Source of the DNA: JBMYTN01 sp049604415
GTDB lineage: Bacteria; Pseudomonadota; Alphaproteobacteria; Rhodospirillales; Rhodospirillaceae
Assembly: GCA_049604415.1 (NCBI GenBank)
Contig: JBMYTN010000015.1
Coordinates: 1-64,000 of the forward strand
Length of the DNA: 64,000 bases
Direction: 5' to 3'
Every line of letters begins with the position of its first letter. Position 1 is the stretch's first letter. The notes beneath the pieces are model-generated. The model was given only the letters and a program-made list of their open reading frames with translations. It was not told where the DNA came from and did no database searches. The position numbers and the translations under genes are program-made. Below are positions 53,502-62,381 of this stretch, one piece after another.

Positions 53502-54358
53502 CAGCCAGCCCCGTCCTGGAGAACCGCAGCGCGCAACTCTTCCGTGACCTTAGGATCAACGCCAAACCAGGCTTTAAAGCCTGGACGGCCTTGGTGGAGC
53601 AGCATGCCAAGGCCGTCCACCACCGGATTGCCCCGAGCCCGGGCCGTGGCCAGCAAGGTGGTTTCCAGGGGCACATAAACCAGATCGGTCACCACCGCCG
53701 TCCGGGGCAGTTTGGCCAAGGATAGGGACAAATCCGGTTGCCCGGTCATGCCCAGGCTGCTGCTGTTGACCAACAGGGCGCAGTCTTGCATCCGATCCGG
53801 GGCATCGGCCCAGCCCATGATCTCGACGGGTGGCAAGGTCATCCGGGCACTGAGATCCTCCACCAGGGCCGCCGCCCGATCTCGGGAGCGGTTGACCAAC
53901 CGGAGCTGGGGACACCCCGCCTCCGCCAACGCCCCGACCACGGCTCGCGCCGCGCCACCGGCCCCCAGGATCATCGCCGGGCCGGTTTTGGCCGACCAGT
54001 TTGGCCGCGCCGCCAACAGGTTTTGCAAGAAGCCATAGCCGTCGGTGTTGTCGGCCAAAATGCCGTTTTCAGTGAACACCAAAGTGTTCGCAGCACCCAT
54101 GGCCTGGGCGCGGGCTGTGGTTTCCGTGGCCAAGGCGAAGGCGGCCTCTTTGTGGGGGATGGTGACATTGAGCCCGGCAAAGCCAGCAGCCCGTAAGCCG
54201 GTAACGGCAGCCGACAGATTGTCCGGAGCCACCGCCAAGGGCACATAGGCCCCATCCAGATCCAAGGCCTGCAGCCAGCTATTGTGCAATTGCGGTGATC
54301 GGCTGTGGGAAATCGGCCAGCCGATTACGCCAGCGAGTTTGGCCTTTCCCGTGATCAC
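53501..54358 (-). CDS. aroE: Shikimate dehydrogenase (NADP)
   Basis: 285 residues. Shikimate-binding G-W-P-I-S-H-S-R-S-P near 12-21, catalytic N-V-T-I-P-H-K near 66-72, NADP loop G-A-G-G-A-A-R-A near 132. Step 4 of the shikimate pathway to aromatic amino acids. Overlaps the maf stop by 4 bp. Confidence 0.96.
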   Translation of the reverse strand: MITGKAKLAGVIGWPISHSRSPQLHNSWLQALDLDGAYVPLAVAPDNLSAAVTGLRAAGFAGLNVTIPHKEAAFALATETTARAQAMGAANTLVFTENGILADNTDGYGFLQNLLAARPNWSAKTGPAMILGAGGAARAVVGALAEAGCPQLRLVNRSRDRAAALVEDLSARMTLPPVEIMGWADAPDRMQDCALLVNSSSLGMTGQPDLSLSLAKLPRTAVVTDLVYVPLETTLLATARARGNPVVDGLGMLLHQGRPGFKAWFGVDPKVTEELRAAVLQDGAG

Positions 54359-54975
54359 TGCGGCAAAACCTTGTGTAGGCGTAAAATATCCAGCAAGGGC
54401 AATAAGGGCAGCCCTTGGATCGAAAACAAATCGCCTTCAATGGCGGAAAACAGCTGCACGCCGAGACCCTCGATTTGATAGCCGCCGACACAGGACAAAA
54501 TGTCCTCCCCTGCCGCTGCCAGATAACTGTCCAGGGACGCTTCGGACAGTGATCGCATGGTTAGGGCCGGTTGTGCCCCGGCATGCCAAATCCGCTGACC
54601 GCCATGAAACAAAACCGCAGCGGTGGCCAGATGGTGGGTGCTGCCCGAGAGGGTCTTCAAGGTCTGTTTTAAGGCATCCCGGTCTTCGGCTTTGCCATAC
54701 CACACCCCACCGCAATGCATGATTTGATCCGAAGCCAACACCAGACGATCCGGGTTGGTTTGGGAAATATGAATCGCTTTCAACTCAGCCAGAACCGTGG
54801 CCGCATCCAAAGCCGTCCGGCCCTCGGCGGCCAGGGATATTCGGGCGGTTTCCTCATCAACCAGCGGCCGGATCACCTCGAAGGGCACACCGGCGTCCCG
54901 AAGCAGGCGGGCGCGGTGAACGCTGCCCGAGGCGAGGATGATGGAGGGCGTTGGGGGAGCCTCAGGGTTGGTCAC
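54355..54975 (-). CDS. Maf/YceF-type nucleotide pyrophosphatase
   Basis: 206 residues. Family motifs: L-A-S-G-S-V-H-R-A-R-L-L near 15-26, V-D-E-E near 38, A-S-D-Q-I near 79 and G-K-A-E-D near 93. The S-D-Q variant resembles YceF-like m7GTP pyrophosphatases rather than YhdE. It removes modified nucleotides or acts in division control. Overlaps ppsR stop by 4 bp. Confidence 0.9.
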   Translation of the reverse strand: MTNPEAPPTPSIILASGSVHRARLLRDAGVPFEVIRPLVDEETARISLAAEGRTALDAATVLAELKAIHISQTNPDRLVLASDQIMHCGGVWYGKAEDRDALKQTLKTLSGSTHHLATAAVLFHGGQRIWHAGAQPALTMRSLSEASLDSYLAAAGEDILSCVGGYQIEGLGVQLFSAIEGDLFSIQGLPLLPLLDILRLHKVLPQ

Positions 54976-55796
54976 TTGGTGAATCCCAGCTTTTGCATAA
55001 TGGTTGCGGCGACCTCTTCGATAGAGCGGCGGGTGACATCAATCACCGGCCATTTCATCTTGCCATAGAGACGGCGGGCTTGAGCGACCTCCTGGCGGAC
55101 CAGATCCTCATCCGTATAGGAGGTATTTTGATCTTCCCGCATGATCCGCAAGCGGGATCGCCGAATATCGGACAAGCTTTTTGGGTCTCGGGTGAGCCCA
55201 ATCACAAGCGGTTTTTTTAGGGAAAACAATTCATTGGGGGGATCGATCCCGGCCACCAAGGGAATATTGGCCGCCTTAATGCCCCGATTGGCCAGATACA
55301 TGCAGGTCGGTGTCTTTGACGTCCGCGACACCCCGACAATCACCACATCGGCCTGTTCCAAACCGTGGAGCAACTGGCCATCATCATGGGCCATGGAAAA
55401 CTGCATGGCATCGATCCGGGAAAAGTAATCCTCGTCCAATGCATGCTGTTTGCCAGGCAAAGCATGGCCATCGCTTTCAAAAGTGTCCGACAGCACCCGC
55501 ATCACCGGATCGAGGATCGGCACTGCGGACAGGCCCAAAGTCCGGCAGGTTTCCTCCAAAATGCCCCGCACCGTCGGATCCACCAGGGTGAAAATCACCG
55601 TGCCGGGCATGTCCTGAATGCCATCCACCACCCGGCGGATCTGGGCTTCGGTGCGCACCAGCCACCAGCGATGGATCTCCACATCGATGCCATCATATTG
55701 CACCAGGCACGCCCGCATCACCGCACTGACGGTTTCCCCGGTCGCATCAGAGATCAGATGGACATGTTTAGTCTTTTGGTGCTCGATGTCAGACAT
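54972..55796 (-). CDS. ppsR: Bifunctional regulator of pyruvate phosphate dikinase or PEP synthase (PPRP)
   Basis: 274 residues. DUF299 family: H-L-I-S-D-A-T-G-E-T near 13-22 and P-loop G-V-S-R-T-S-K-T-P near 155. It adds or removes phosphate on a Thr of PPDK or PEP synthetase, depending on ADP/Pi. Caulobacter, Rickettsia and relatives keep it next to hemE, with the replication origin between. First gene of the operon to dnaQ. Confidence 0.94.
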   Translation of the reverse strand: MSDIEHQKTKHVHLISDATGETVSAVMRACLVQYDGIDVEIHRWWLVRTEAQIRRVVDGIQDMPGTVIFTLVDPTVRGILEETCRTLGLSAVPILDPVMRVLSDTFESDGHALPGKQHALDEDYFSRIDAMQFSMAHDDGQLLHGLEQADVVIVGVSRTSKTPTCMYLANRGIKAANIPLVAGIDPPNELFSLKKPLVIGLTRDPKSLSDIRRSRLRIMREDQNTSYTDEDLVRQEVAQARRLYGKMKWPVIDVTRRSIEEVAATIMQKLGFTK

Positions 55797-56266
55797 GGGG
55801 ACGGATGTCGGCCTGTGTTGGGGATGTCTGTGGATAACAACAGCGTTAGGATCGCGCCAATGGCTTTCGTCCCATTGGGAAGGCGATCATGCCAGATCTT
55901 GTACCCATGGGGATAGGCTCCCTGTCGATTGCCCGCTGTCATAAATAAGTCATGCTGCCGACTCCAGCGTTGTTTGGCTTATCCCCGTTGGGCCTTGGAT
56001 GAGGATAAGGGCGGAAGTCCTTTCGGGTATTTGCCTTTTGGCTTTTATTGCCTGGTTATCCCACTCTTTGGGAATACCCTATCTGTGCACTGGGGATAAC
56101 CCTGGAGCAAAGTCTGAACACTGGGGATCCCCATAATCCACAGGGCCAACAACCTACAAACACCTTTTTCCTATATATAGGATTGATATAAGGGGGACGG
56201 GGTTCCCAAACTTTGTCGCCTTCAGCGCAATCCTTCTTTCGGCATAGCAAACAGAAAAAGAGCATC
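55797..56266. other. Probable chromosomal replication origin (oriC)
   Basis: A 470-bp gene-free region between divergent ppsR and hemE, where oriC lies in Caulobacter and Rickettsia. DnaA-box candidates (TTATCCACA): perfect TGTGGATAA at 55829-55837; one mismatch at 56000-56008 (TGAGGATAA), 56091-56099 (TGGGGATAA) and 56134-56142 (TAATCCACA); two at 55979-55987. An AT-rich tract (CCTATATATAGGATTGATAT) at 56170 could unwind. One GANTC methylation site (GACTC) at 55960. Genes on each side run away from it. Confidence 0.75.
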
Positions 56267-57310
56267 ATGGCCAAACCAGAAAAGCTGTTTCTCAGAGCCT
56301 TAGCGGGCGAGGTCCTTCCCGTCCCACCAATTTGGTTGATGCGGCAAGCGGGCCGCTATTTGCCGGAATACCGGGCGACCCGGGCCGAAGCTGGTGATTT
56401 CCTCAGCCTCTGTCACAACAGCGATCTGGCCACCGAGGTCACGCTGCAGCCGCTGCGGCGCTATGGCTTTGATGCGGCGATCCTGTTTTCCGACATCCTG
56501 ATTTTACCCCAGCTGATGGGTCAGACAGTGGGTTTTAAGCAGGGGGAAGGACCTGTGCTCGGACCGATCCGAACCATGGAGGGTTTGGCGGCCTTAAACA
56601 CTGATCCAGAAGCCATCAAGAACAAGGCTCAGGCGGTGCTGGAGACGGTATCTCGTCTGTCTCGGGAGATCCCCCCGGAAACGGCCTTGATCGGCTTTGC
56701 CGGGGCTCCTTGGACCGTGGCGACCTATATGGTGGAAGGGGGCAGCAGTCGGGATTTTGCCACCTTGAAATCTCTGATGTTCGAGGGCGGTCCGTTTTTC
56801 CCGGCTTTGATGGAGCTGCTGACCGAAGCCACTGGGGATTACCTGATCGCCCAAATTGATGCGGGGGCCGAGGCAATCCAGCTGTTTGACACCTGGGCCG
56901 GGGTGTTGCCGGAACGACAATTCGCCTTATGGGGCATCGCGCCGATCAAACGGATTGTCGAAAAGATCCATCAACAGCGTCCGGGTATTCCGGTGATTGG
57001 GTTCCCAAAAGGCGTCGGCGTTGGCTATGAGCGCTATGTCGCTGAAACCGGGGTCGATGGGGTTAGCCTGGACAGCACCATCCCCTTGGCTTGGGCCGCC
57101 AAAGCTTTGCAGCCCCATTGCACGGTCCAAGGCAATATGGATCCGTTGTTGCTGGTGGCTGGCGGGGCAGAGATGACCGCCACGGTCACTGCGATCCTGG
57201 AGGGTTTGGGGTCTGGGCCCTTTGTTTTCAATTTGGGCCACGGCATTGTACCACAAACCCCGCCCGACCATGTGAAGGAGCTGGTGGAGTTCATCCGATC
57301 GGCCTTGTGA
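56267..57310 (+). CDS. hemE: Uroporphyrinogen decarboxylase
   Basis: 347 residues from the ATG at 56267; a longer frame to 56213 lies in the origin region. Signature W-L-M-R-Q-A-G-R-Y-L-P near 22-32 and G-F-A-G-A-P-W-T near 137. It decarboxylates uroporphyrinogen III to coproporphyrinogen III in heme synthesis. Followed by hemH and hemJ in the same direction. Confidence 0.97.
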   Translation: MAKPEKLFLRALAGEVLPVPPIWLMRQAGRYLPEYRATRAEAGDFLSLCHNSDLATEVTLQPLRRYGFDAAILFSDILILPQLMGQTVGFKQGEGPVLGPIRTMEGLAALNTDPEAIKNKAQAVLETVSRLSREIPPETALIGFAGAPWTVATYMVEGGSSRDFATLKSLMFEGGPFFPALMELLTEATGDYLIAQIDAGAEAIQLFDTWAGVLPERQFALWGIAPIKRIVEKIHQQRPGIPVIGFPKGVGVGYERYVAETGVDGVSLDSTIPLAWAAKALQPHCTVQGNMDPLLLVAGGAEMTATVTAILEGLGSGPFVFNLGHGIVPQTPPDHVKELVEFIRSAL

Positions 57311-57363
57311 CCCGAAGGGCAAAGCCGGTCGTATGGAAGGACGAACGGTCTTAAGGGAGTCCC

Positions 57364-58401
57364 ATGGCGGAAAAGCTGGCAGTGGTGTTGTTCAATCTGG
57401 GGGGCCCGGATTCCCCAGAGGCGGTCAAACCGTTTTTGTTCAATCTGTTCAATGATCCAGCGATCATTTCCGTGCCGACGCCCTTGCGCTGGATGATTGC
57501 CAAACTGATCTCGTCACGGCGTGCGCCCATCGCCCGGGAGATCTATGGCCATATTGGCGGCAAATCGCCTTTGCTCGAGCAAACCCATGACCAAGCCGCT
57601 GCCATTGCCGCTGGCCTGACGGAAAAAGGGTTCGAGGCTCTGGTGGTACCCGCCATGCGCTATTGGCATCCCTTTGCGACGGAAGCAGCCCAAGCCGTGG
57701 CCGCATTCCAGCCCGATAAAATCGTTGCCCTGCCGCTCTATCCACAATTTTCCACCACGACCTCCGGGTCCTCCCTGAAACAATGGCGGGAGGTGTTGGC
57801 CAAGACCTCAATAACGGCGCCGTCCCTGGAGGTCGGCTGTTGGCCAGTCCTGGATGGCTGGTGCGAGGCGGTGGCGGGTTTGATCCGCCAGTCTTTGCCA
57901 GAGGCAGAAGAGGATGATCCGCAGCCGCGCTTGCTGTTTTCCGCCCATGGCTTGCCAAAAAAGGTGATCGATGCGGGCGATCCGTATCAGCATCAGGTGG
58001 AGCGGTCCGTTGCGAAGGTCCTGGAGATCCTGGGGCCGATCCCCGTAGAGCCGGTGGTGTGTTACCAATCAAAAGTTGGACCATTGGAATGGATCGGGCC
58101 AGCAACCGAAGATGAGATCAAGCGGGCCGGGGCCGATGGCCGCCCGGTGATTGTGGTGCCGATTGCCTTTGTCTCCGAGCATTCCGAAACCTTGGTTGAG
58201 TTGGATATCGAATATCGCGAGCTCGCTGAAGAGGCCAAGGTGCCCTGGTACCGTCGGGTGCCCACGGCGCAAACCCATCCCCGTTTCATTTCTGCTCTGG
58301 TAGAGGTGATTGGCACGCGTTTGGAGCGCTCTGGGGAGTGTATCACCGTGGGGGCGGATCGGGTTTGCCAGAGCTCTCACACAAAATGCCCGTGTCGTTA
58401 G
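57364..58401 (+). CDS. hemH: Ferrochelatase
   Basis: 345 residues. Signature L-L-F-S-A-H-G-L-P near 187-195 with the metal-binding His, and F-V-S-E-H-S-E-T-L-V-E-L-D near 266. It inserts Fe2+ into protoporphyrin IX. The protein ends with a Cys-containing C-P-C-R. AGGGAG before the ATG. Confidence 0.96.
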   Translation: MAEKLAVVLFNLGGPDSPEAVKPFLFNLFNDPAIISVPTPLRWMIAKLISSRRAPIAREIYGHIGGKSPLLEQTHDQAAAIAAGLTEKGFEALVVPAMRYWHPFATEAAQAVAAFQPDKIVALPLYPQFSTTTSGSSLKQWREVLAKTSITAPSLEVGCWPVLDGWCEAVAGLIRQSLPEAEEDDPQPRLLFSAHGLPKKVIDAGDPYQHQVERSVAKVLEILGPIPVEPVVCYQSKVGPLEWIGPATEDEIKRAGADGRPVIVVPIAFVSEHSETLVELDIEYRELAEEAKVPWYRRVPTAQTHPRFISALVEVIGTRLERSGECITVGADRVCQSSHTKCPCR

Positions 58402-58414
58402 GAGTACTAAGGTA

Positions 58415-58849
58415 ATGGATTACGGGACGACCCTGTATTTAACTGTAAAAACAGTGCATATTATTGCTGTTATTACCTGGATGGCCGGATTATTTTATTT
58501 ACCGCGCCTTTATGTATACCATGCCATGGAAGAAAAGGGCTCCAAGACCGGGGAAACCTTTAAGATCATGGAGCGCCGATTGCTGAAGGCGATCATGAAC
58601 CCCTCGATGATTGTGGTGTTGGTGACCGGATTTGCCCTGTCTAAGGATTGGGTCAGCGAGGGCTGGTGGCATATGAAGGTGACTTTGGTGGTCGGCGTGC
58701 TGGTTTGTCACATGCTTTATGCAAGATGGCGCAAAACATTTGCTGTGGATGCAAACAGTCGCGGGGATAAATTCTATCGTGTGGCGAATGAAGTGCCGAC
58801 AGTGCTCTTGCTCGCCATTGTTCCGCTTGTGGTGTTTAAGCCCTTTTAG
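58415..58849 (+). CDS. hemJ: Protoporphyrinogen IX oxidase HemJ
   Basis: 144 residues from ATG 58415 with GGAG upstream, 13 bp after hemH. Four membrane segments; conserved His near 15 (V-K-T-V-H-I-I) and H-M-L-Y-A-R-W near 98. HemJ oxidises protoporphyrinogen IX to protoporphyrin IX, the step before ferrochelatase. It completes a hemE-hemH-hemJ set. Confidence 0.95.
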   Translation: MDYGTTLYLTVKTVHIIAVITWMAGLFYLPRLYVYHAMEEKGSKTGETFKIMERRLLKAIMNPSMIVVLVTGFALSKDWVSEGWWHMKVTLVVGVLVCHMLYARWRKTFAVDANSRGDKFYRVANEVPTVLLLAIVPLVVFKPF

Positions 58850-59121
58850 GCGTTAAAGGATCAGATTGAAACGCATTGGCACCGTTTTTTGCGGTCCAAG
58901 CAATTGACCTGCTCCTGGCAATAGGGTACTCCTGTTGTTGTTCCCAGACAGTTACTTCTCGTGGGGACACCTTCCAAAGCACATCTGCAACAGCGAGCCA
59001 TTGCGGGCCTCAGCGCCCATTTGCAGATCCGTTGCCAAAATACAACTCATCCGGTTGATTCTACCGAGATTTCCCCGTTGTTTTTGGAACGCTCATTTCC
59101 CGGTTTCACCAGAGACTTTCC

Positions 59122-60378
59122 ATGCACCTTCAAGATCTGAAAAGTAAATCTCCCGCTGACCTATTGGCATTTGCTGAGGAGTTGGAGATCGAGAACGCCA
59201 GCAATCTGCGCAAACAGGACATGATGTTTGCGATCCTGAAACAGTTGGCGGAAAACGACACGGCGATTTACGGCGCCGGGGTGTTGGAAATCCTGCAAGA
59301 CGGGTTTGGGTTCTTACGGTCGCCGGAAGCGAATTATCTGCCGGGTCCCGATGACATCTATGTTTCTCCGAGCCAAATTCGGCGTTTTGGGTTGCGCACC
59401 GGGGACACGGTGGAAGGTCAGATCCGCAGCCCGAAGGATGGGGAGCGTTATTTCGCTCTGCTGAAGGTCAACAACATCAATTTCGAAGCCCCGGAATCCG
59501 TGCGGCATCGGATCAATTTCGACAATCTGACCCCGCTCTATCCCGATGAGCGGTTGCAGTTGGAAGTCGAAGACCCGACCCGGAAAGAATTCACCACCCG
59601 GGTGATTGATGTGGTGACGCCGCTCGGCAAAGGGCAGCGCGGATTGATCGTGGCTCCGCCGCGCACCGGTAAAACGGTGATGTTGCAGAACATCGCCCAT
59701 GCCATTTCCGCCAACAATCCGGAAGTCTACTTGATCGTGTTGCTGATCGATGAACGTCCGGAAGAAGTGACCGATATGGCGCGGTCAGTGAATGGCGAAG
59801 TGGTCAGCTCGACCTTTGATGAACCCGCCGCCCGCCATGTCCAAGTGGCGGAAATGGTGATCGAAAAGGCCAAGCGCCTGGTGGAGCATAAGCGCGATGT
59901 GGTGATCCTGTTGGATTCCATCACCCGCCTGGCCCGGGCCTATAACACCGTGGTGCCGAGCTCCGGCAAGGTGTTGACCGGTGGTGTGGATGCCAACGCC
60001 TTGCAGCGGCCGAAGCGGTTTTTTGGCGCCGCTCGGAACATTGAGGAGGGTGGCTCCCTGACCATCATCGCCACCGCCCTGATCGAAACCGGATCGCGGA
60101 TGGATGAAGTGATCTTTGAAGAGTTCAAGGGCACCGGTAACTCTGAAATCATCCTCGACCGCAAGCTGGCGGATCGGCGGATCTTCCCGGCCATCGACAT
60201 CACCCGGTCCGGTACCCGGAAGGAAGAGCTGTTGGTGCGCAAGGATGTGCTGTCGCGGATGTGGATGCTGCGCCGGATCATCATGCCGCAGGGCACCCAG
60301 GAAGGCATGGAGTTCTTGATCAGCAAGCTGAAAGAGACCAAGAACAATGATGATTTCTTCGAAATGATGAACAGTTAG
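59122..60378 (+). CDS. rho: Transcription termination factor Rho
   Basis: 418 residues. RNA-binding cold-shock-like domain (F-G-F-L-R-S near 61) and RecA-like motor with Walker A A-P-P-R-T-G-K-T near 179 and V-I-L-L-D-S-I-T-R-L near 260. It ends transcription at Rho sites. The 272-bp leader after hemJ contains nothing I can assign; Rho genes often have regulatory leaders. Confidence 0.98.
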   Translation: MHLQDLKSKSPADLLAFAEELEIENASNLRKQDMMFAILKQLAENDTAIYGAGVLEILQDGFGFLRSPEANYLPGPDDIYVSPSQIRRFGLRTGDTVEGQIRSPKDGERYFALLKVNNINFEAPESVRHRINFDNLTPLYPDERLQLEVEDPTRKEFTTRVIDVVTPLGKGQRGLIVAPPRTGKTVMLQNIAHAISANNPEVYLIVLLIDERPEEVTDMARSVNGEVVSSTFDEPAARHVQVAEMVIEKAKRLVEHKRDVVILLDSITRLARAYNTVVPSSGKVLTGGVDANALQRPKRFFGAARNIEEGGSLTIIATALIETGSRMDEVIFEEFKGTGNSEIILDRKLADRRIFPAIDITRSGTRKEELLVRKDVLSRMWMLRRIIMPQGTQEGMEFLISKLKETKNNDDFFEMMNS

Positions 60379-60423
60379 ATCAGGTCCGGAGACCTCTTAG
60401 CGGCTTTTGAGCTGGCCGCTGGG

Positions 60424-60437
60424 GTTTCACGTGAAAC
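60424..60437. promoter_or_regulatory. parS-like ParB-binding palindrome
   Basis: GTTTCACGTGAAAC, a perfect 14-bp palindrome that matches the core of the bacterial parS consensus TGTTTCACGTGAAACA (outermost base pair differs). ParB binding here would help segregate the origin region; the candidate oriC is 4 kb away. parAB are not in the window but usually lie just past mnmG. Confidence 0.8.
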
Positions 60438-60447
60438 CAGAGTGCAA

Positions 60448-60485
60448 AAAGCCCCACCGGTGTTGGCCTAACCGGTGGGGCTTTG
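60448..60485. terminator. Hairpin terminator between convergent rho and qor
   Basis: AAAGCCCCACCGGT at 60448-60461 pairs with ACCGGTGGGGCTTT at 60471-60484, with a T-rich end on the plus strand and A-rich start, so it can serve rho and possibly the convergent qor. Confidence 0.85.
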
Positions 60486-60533
60486 TGCTTTTGCGAGATC
60501 AGCAAAGCAGAAACGGAGTCTGCTGAAAAAGCT

Positions 60534-61511
60534 CTATCCGATGGTCAAAATGGTCGAGCCCAGGCTTTTGCGGTCTTCGAGATCAATATGGGCTTGTTTG
60601 GCTTCGGCGAGAGGATAAGACGCGCCGATCCGGATCTTCACCGCACCGGAGGTGACGGCGGCAAACAAATCTGCGGAGCCTGCTTTCAATTCCTCGCGGG
60701 TGACAAAATAATGCGCGGTGCTGGGTCGAGTCAGGAACAGGCCCCCCTTCTGGCCCAGCAAGGCCGGTGTGATTTCCGGCACCGGACCGGAGGCATTGCC
60801 GAATGTGACCATCATGCCCAAGCGCTGCAAGCAATCCAGCGAGTCCATGAAAGTCCGCGCCCCGACGCCGTCATAAACCACCGGCACGCCCTTGCCGTCG
60901 GTGATTTCCAGAACCCGGTCCTTAAAAGACTCGGTGCTATAATTGATCACATGGGCGCAGCCATGCTCCTTGGCCAAGGCGGCTTTTTCGTCGGATCCGA
61001 CGGTGCCGATCACAGTCGCACCAATGGACGCCAACCACTGGCAGGCGATCAAGCCAACGCCGCCCGCAGCGGCATGGAACAGAACCGTCATGCCCGGTTC
61101 GACCTTAAAGGTCCGCCGGATCAAATATTGCACGGTGAGGCCCCGGAGCATCATCCCGGCGGCGGCTTCATCGGAAATATCGTCCGGCAGCTTGACCAGT
61201 TTTTCCGCCGGATAAAGCCGGACTTCCGCATAGCCGCCAAGGGGTCCGCCGCTATAGGCAACGCGATCCCCAACCTGGACCGAGCTAACATCGGGTCCAA
61301 TGGCCTCAACCACACCGGCACCCTCAAGCCCCAATCCGGAGGGCAGCGGAACCGGATACAGACCGGTGCGATGATAGGTATCGATGTAATTCACACCGGC
61401 CGCTTTTTGCCGCAGGCGGACCTGGCCAGGCCCGGGTTCGCCAACATTGCTGTCAATAAGGGTCAGGCATTCCGGTCCGCCGGTTTCGGTGATCTGGATG
61501 GCTTTGGTCAT
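60534..61511 (-). CDS. qor: NADPH:quinone oxidoreductase, zeta-crystallin family
   Basis: 325 residues from ATG 61511. MDR fold: G-V-N-Y-I-D-T-Y-H-R-T-G near 41, N-x-NADPH loop H-A-A-A-G-G-V-G near 148-155, no zinc-binding residues. It reduces quinones with NADPH. The 327-bp gap to the next gene (61512-61838) has no accepted gene. Confidence 0.93.
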   Translation of the reverse strand: MTKAIQITETGGPECLTLIDSNVGEPGPGQVRLRQKAAGVNYIDTYHRTGLYPVPLPSGLGLEGAGVVEAIGPDVSSVQVGDRVAYSGGPLGGYAEVRLYPAEKLVKLPDDISDEAAAGMMLRGLTVQYLIRRTFKVEPGMTVLFHAAAGGVGLIACQWLASIGATVIGTVGSDEKAALAKEHGCAHVINYSTESFKDRVLEITDGKGVPVVYDGVGARTFMDSLDCLQRLGMMVTFGNASGPVPEITPALLGQKGGLFLTRPSTAHYFVTREELKAGSADLFAAVTSGAVKIRIGASYPLAEAKQAHIDLEDRKSLGSTILTIG

Positions 61512-61838
61512 GATGTGGGCGCGTCCTTTTGCTTTTGGCTCGCACAGTCCTGGCACGGCATCGCCCAAGACCGGAGAGAGAGGCTATTTTGGTGGGGTGG
61601 ATATGGGGAGGACGGGCTGTGCCTGCGAGAGGCTGGCAGACAGACCGGATCCCGGAGGCCAGAGACCCCCTGAAAAAGGAAGTTTTGCCGATCAATTGAC
61701 CCTGGAGAAAGGACTTGGAAAGACTGATCTGCTATTCAGAACACCAGAGGGGAGAGACCCACCCAAAAGGGGGGTGATCCATACCCGGAACGCATCCGCC
61801 CTTTGTGGCGCCCCGATTGGGTTGGGAGGACCTGTCCA

Positions 61839-62135
61839 ATGAAAATTCGTGTCGATGTGGATTGTACCCCGGAAGAAGCCCGGGCTTTTCTGGGCTTGCC
61901 GGATGTGAAACCGCTGCAAAACGCCATGATGGACCAGATGCAGCAACGCATCAGCGCCAATATGTCGGCGATGGATCCAGAGGCTCTGCTGAAATCCTGG
62001 TTCCCGGCGCAAGGGGCCAATTTGGGGGCGGTCCAGGATTTGTTTTGGTCGCAGTTTTCCAAAAGCGTCAGTGCCATGGGCAGTGCCTCGCCGATGACCA
62101 CGACTGAGGATGATGAGCCCAAGGACGAGCGCTAA
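61839..62135 (+). CDS. DUF6489 family small protein
   Basis: 98 residues from the ATG at 61839 with GGGAGG upstream. The start M-K-I-R-V-D-V-D-C-T-P-E-E-A-R-A-F-L-G is characteristic for DUF6489, unknown function, found near mnmE or origin-proximal genes in Rhodospirillales. Acidic tail. No membrane segment. Confidence 0.82.
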   Translation: MKIRVDVDCTPEEARAFLGLPDVKPLQNAMMDQMQQRISANMSAMDPEALLKSWFPAQGANLGAVQDLFWSQFSKSVSAMGSASPMTTTEDDEPKDER

Positions 62136-62381
62136 CTCAGTAGCTCTCCGGTTCTAGGGTCCCACCTGTGTATGGTGCAAAGTATCTTGCTCTAAGCCGA
62201 GATCGCTCCGCTAGCCACCGAACAACCACCGGACGCCATCCAATAGGGGATGGGCCATGAACCTATGTGGACCCCTTGCAAGAGCGGTTCTGAGACCAGA
62301 CATCGGGTGTTCCTTAGGAAACCACTAGAATTTTTTAAAGGTCCCCATAGTGGACCGAGCCCGAGAGACAAAAGCCGGACC

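Noticed and set aside
56056..56064. TTATCCCAC as another DnaA box in the origin region
   Set aside because: Three mismatches to the consensus; too weak to count.
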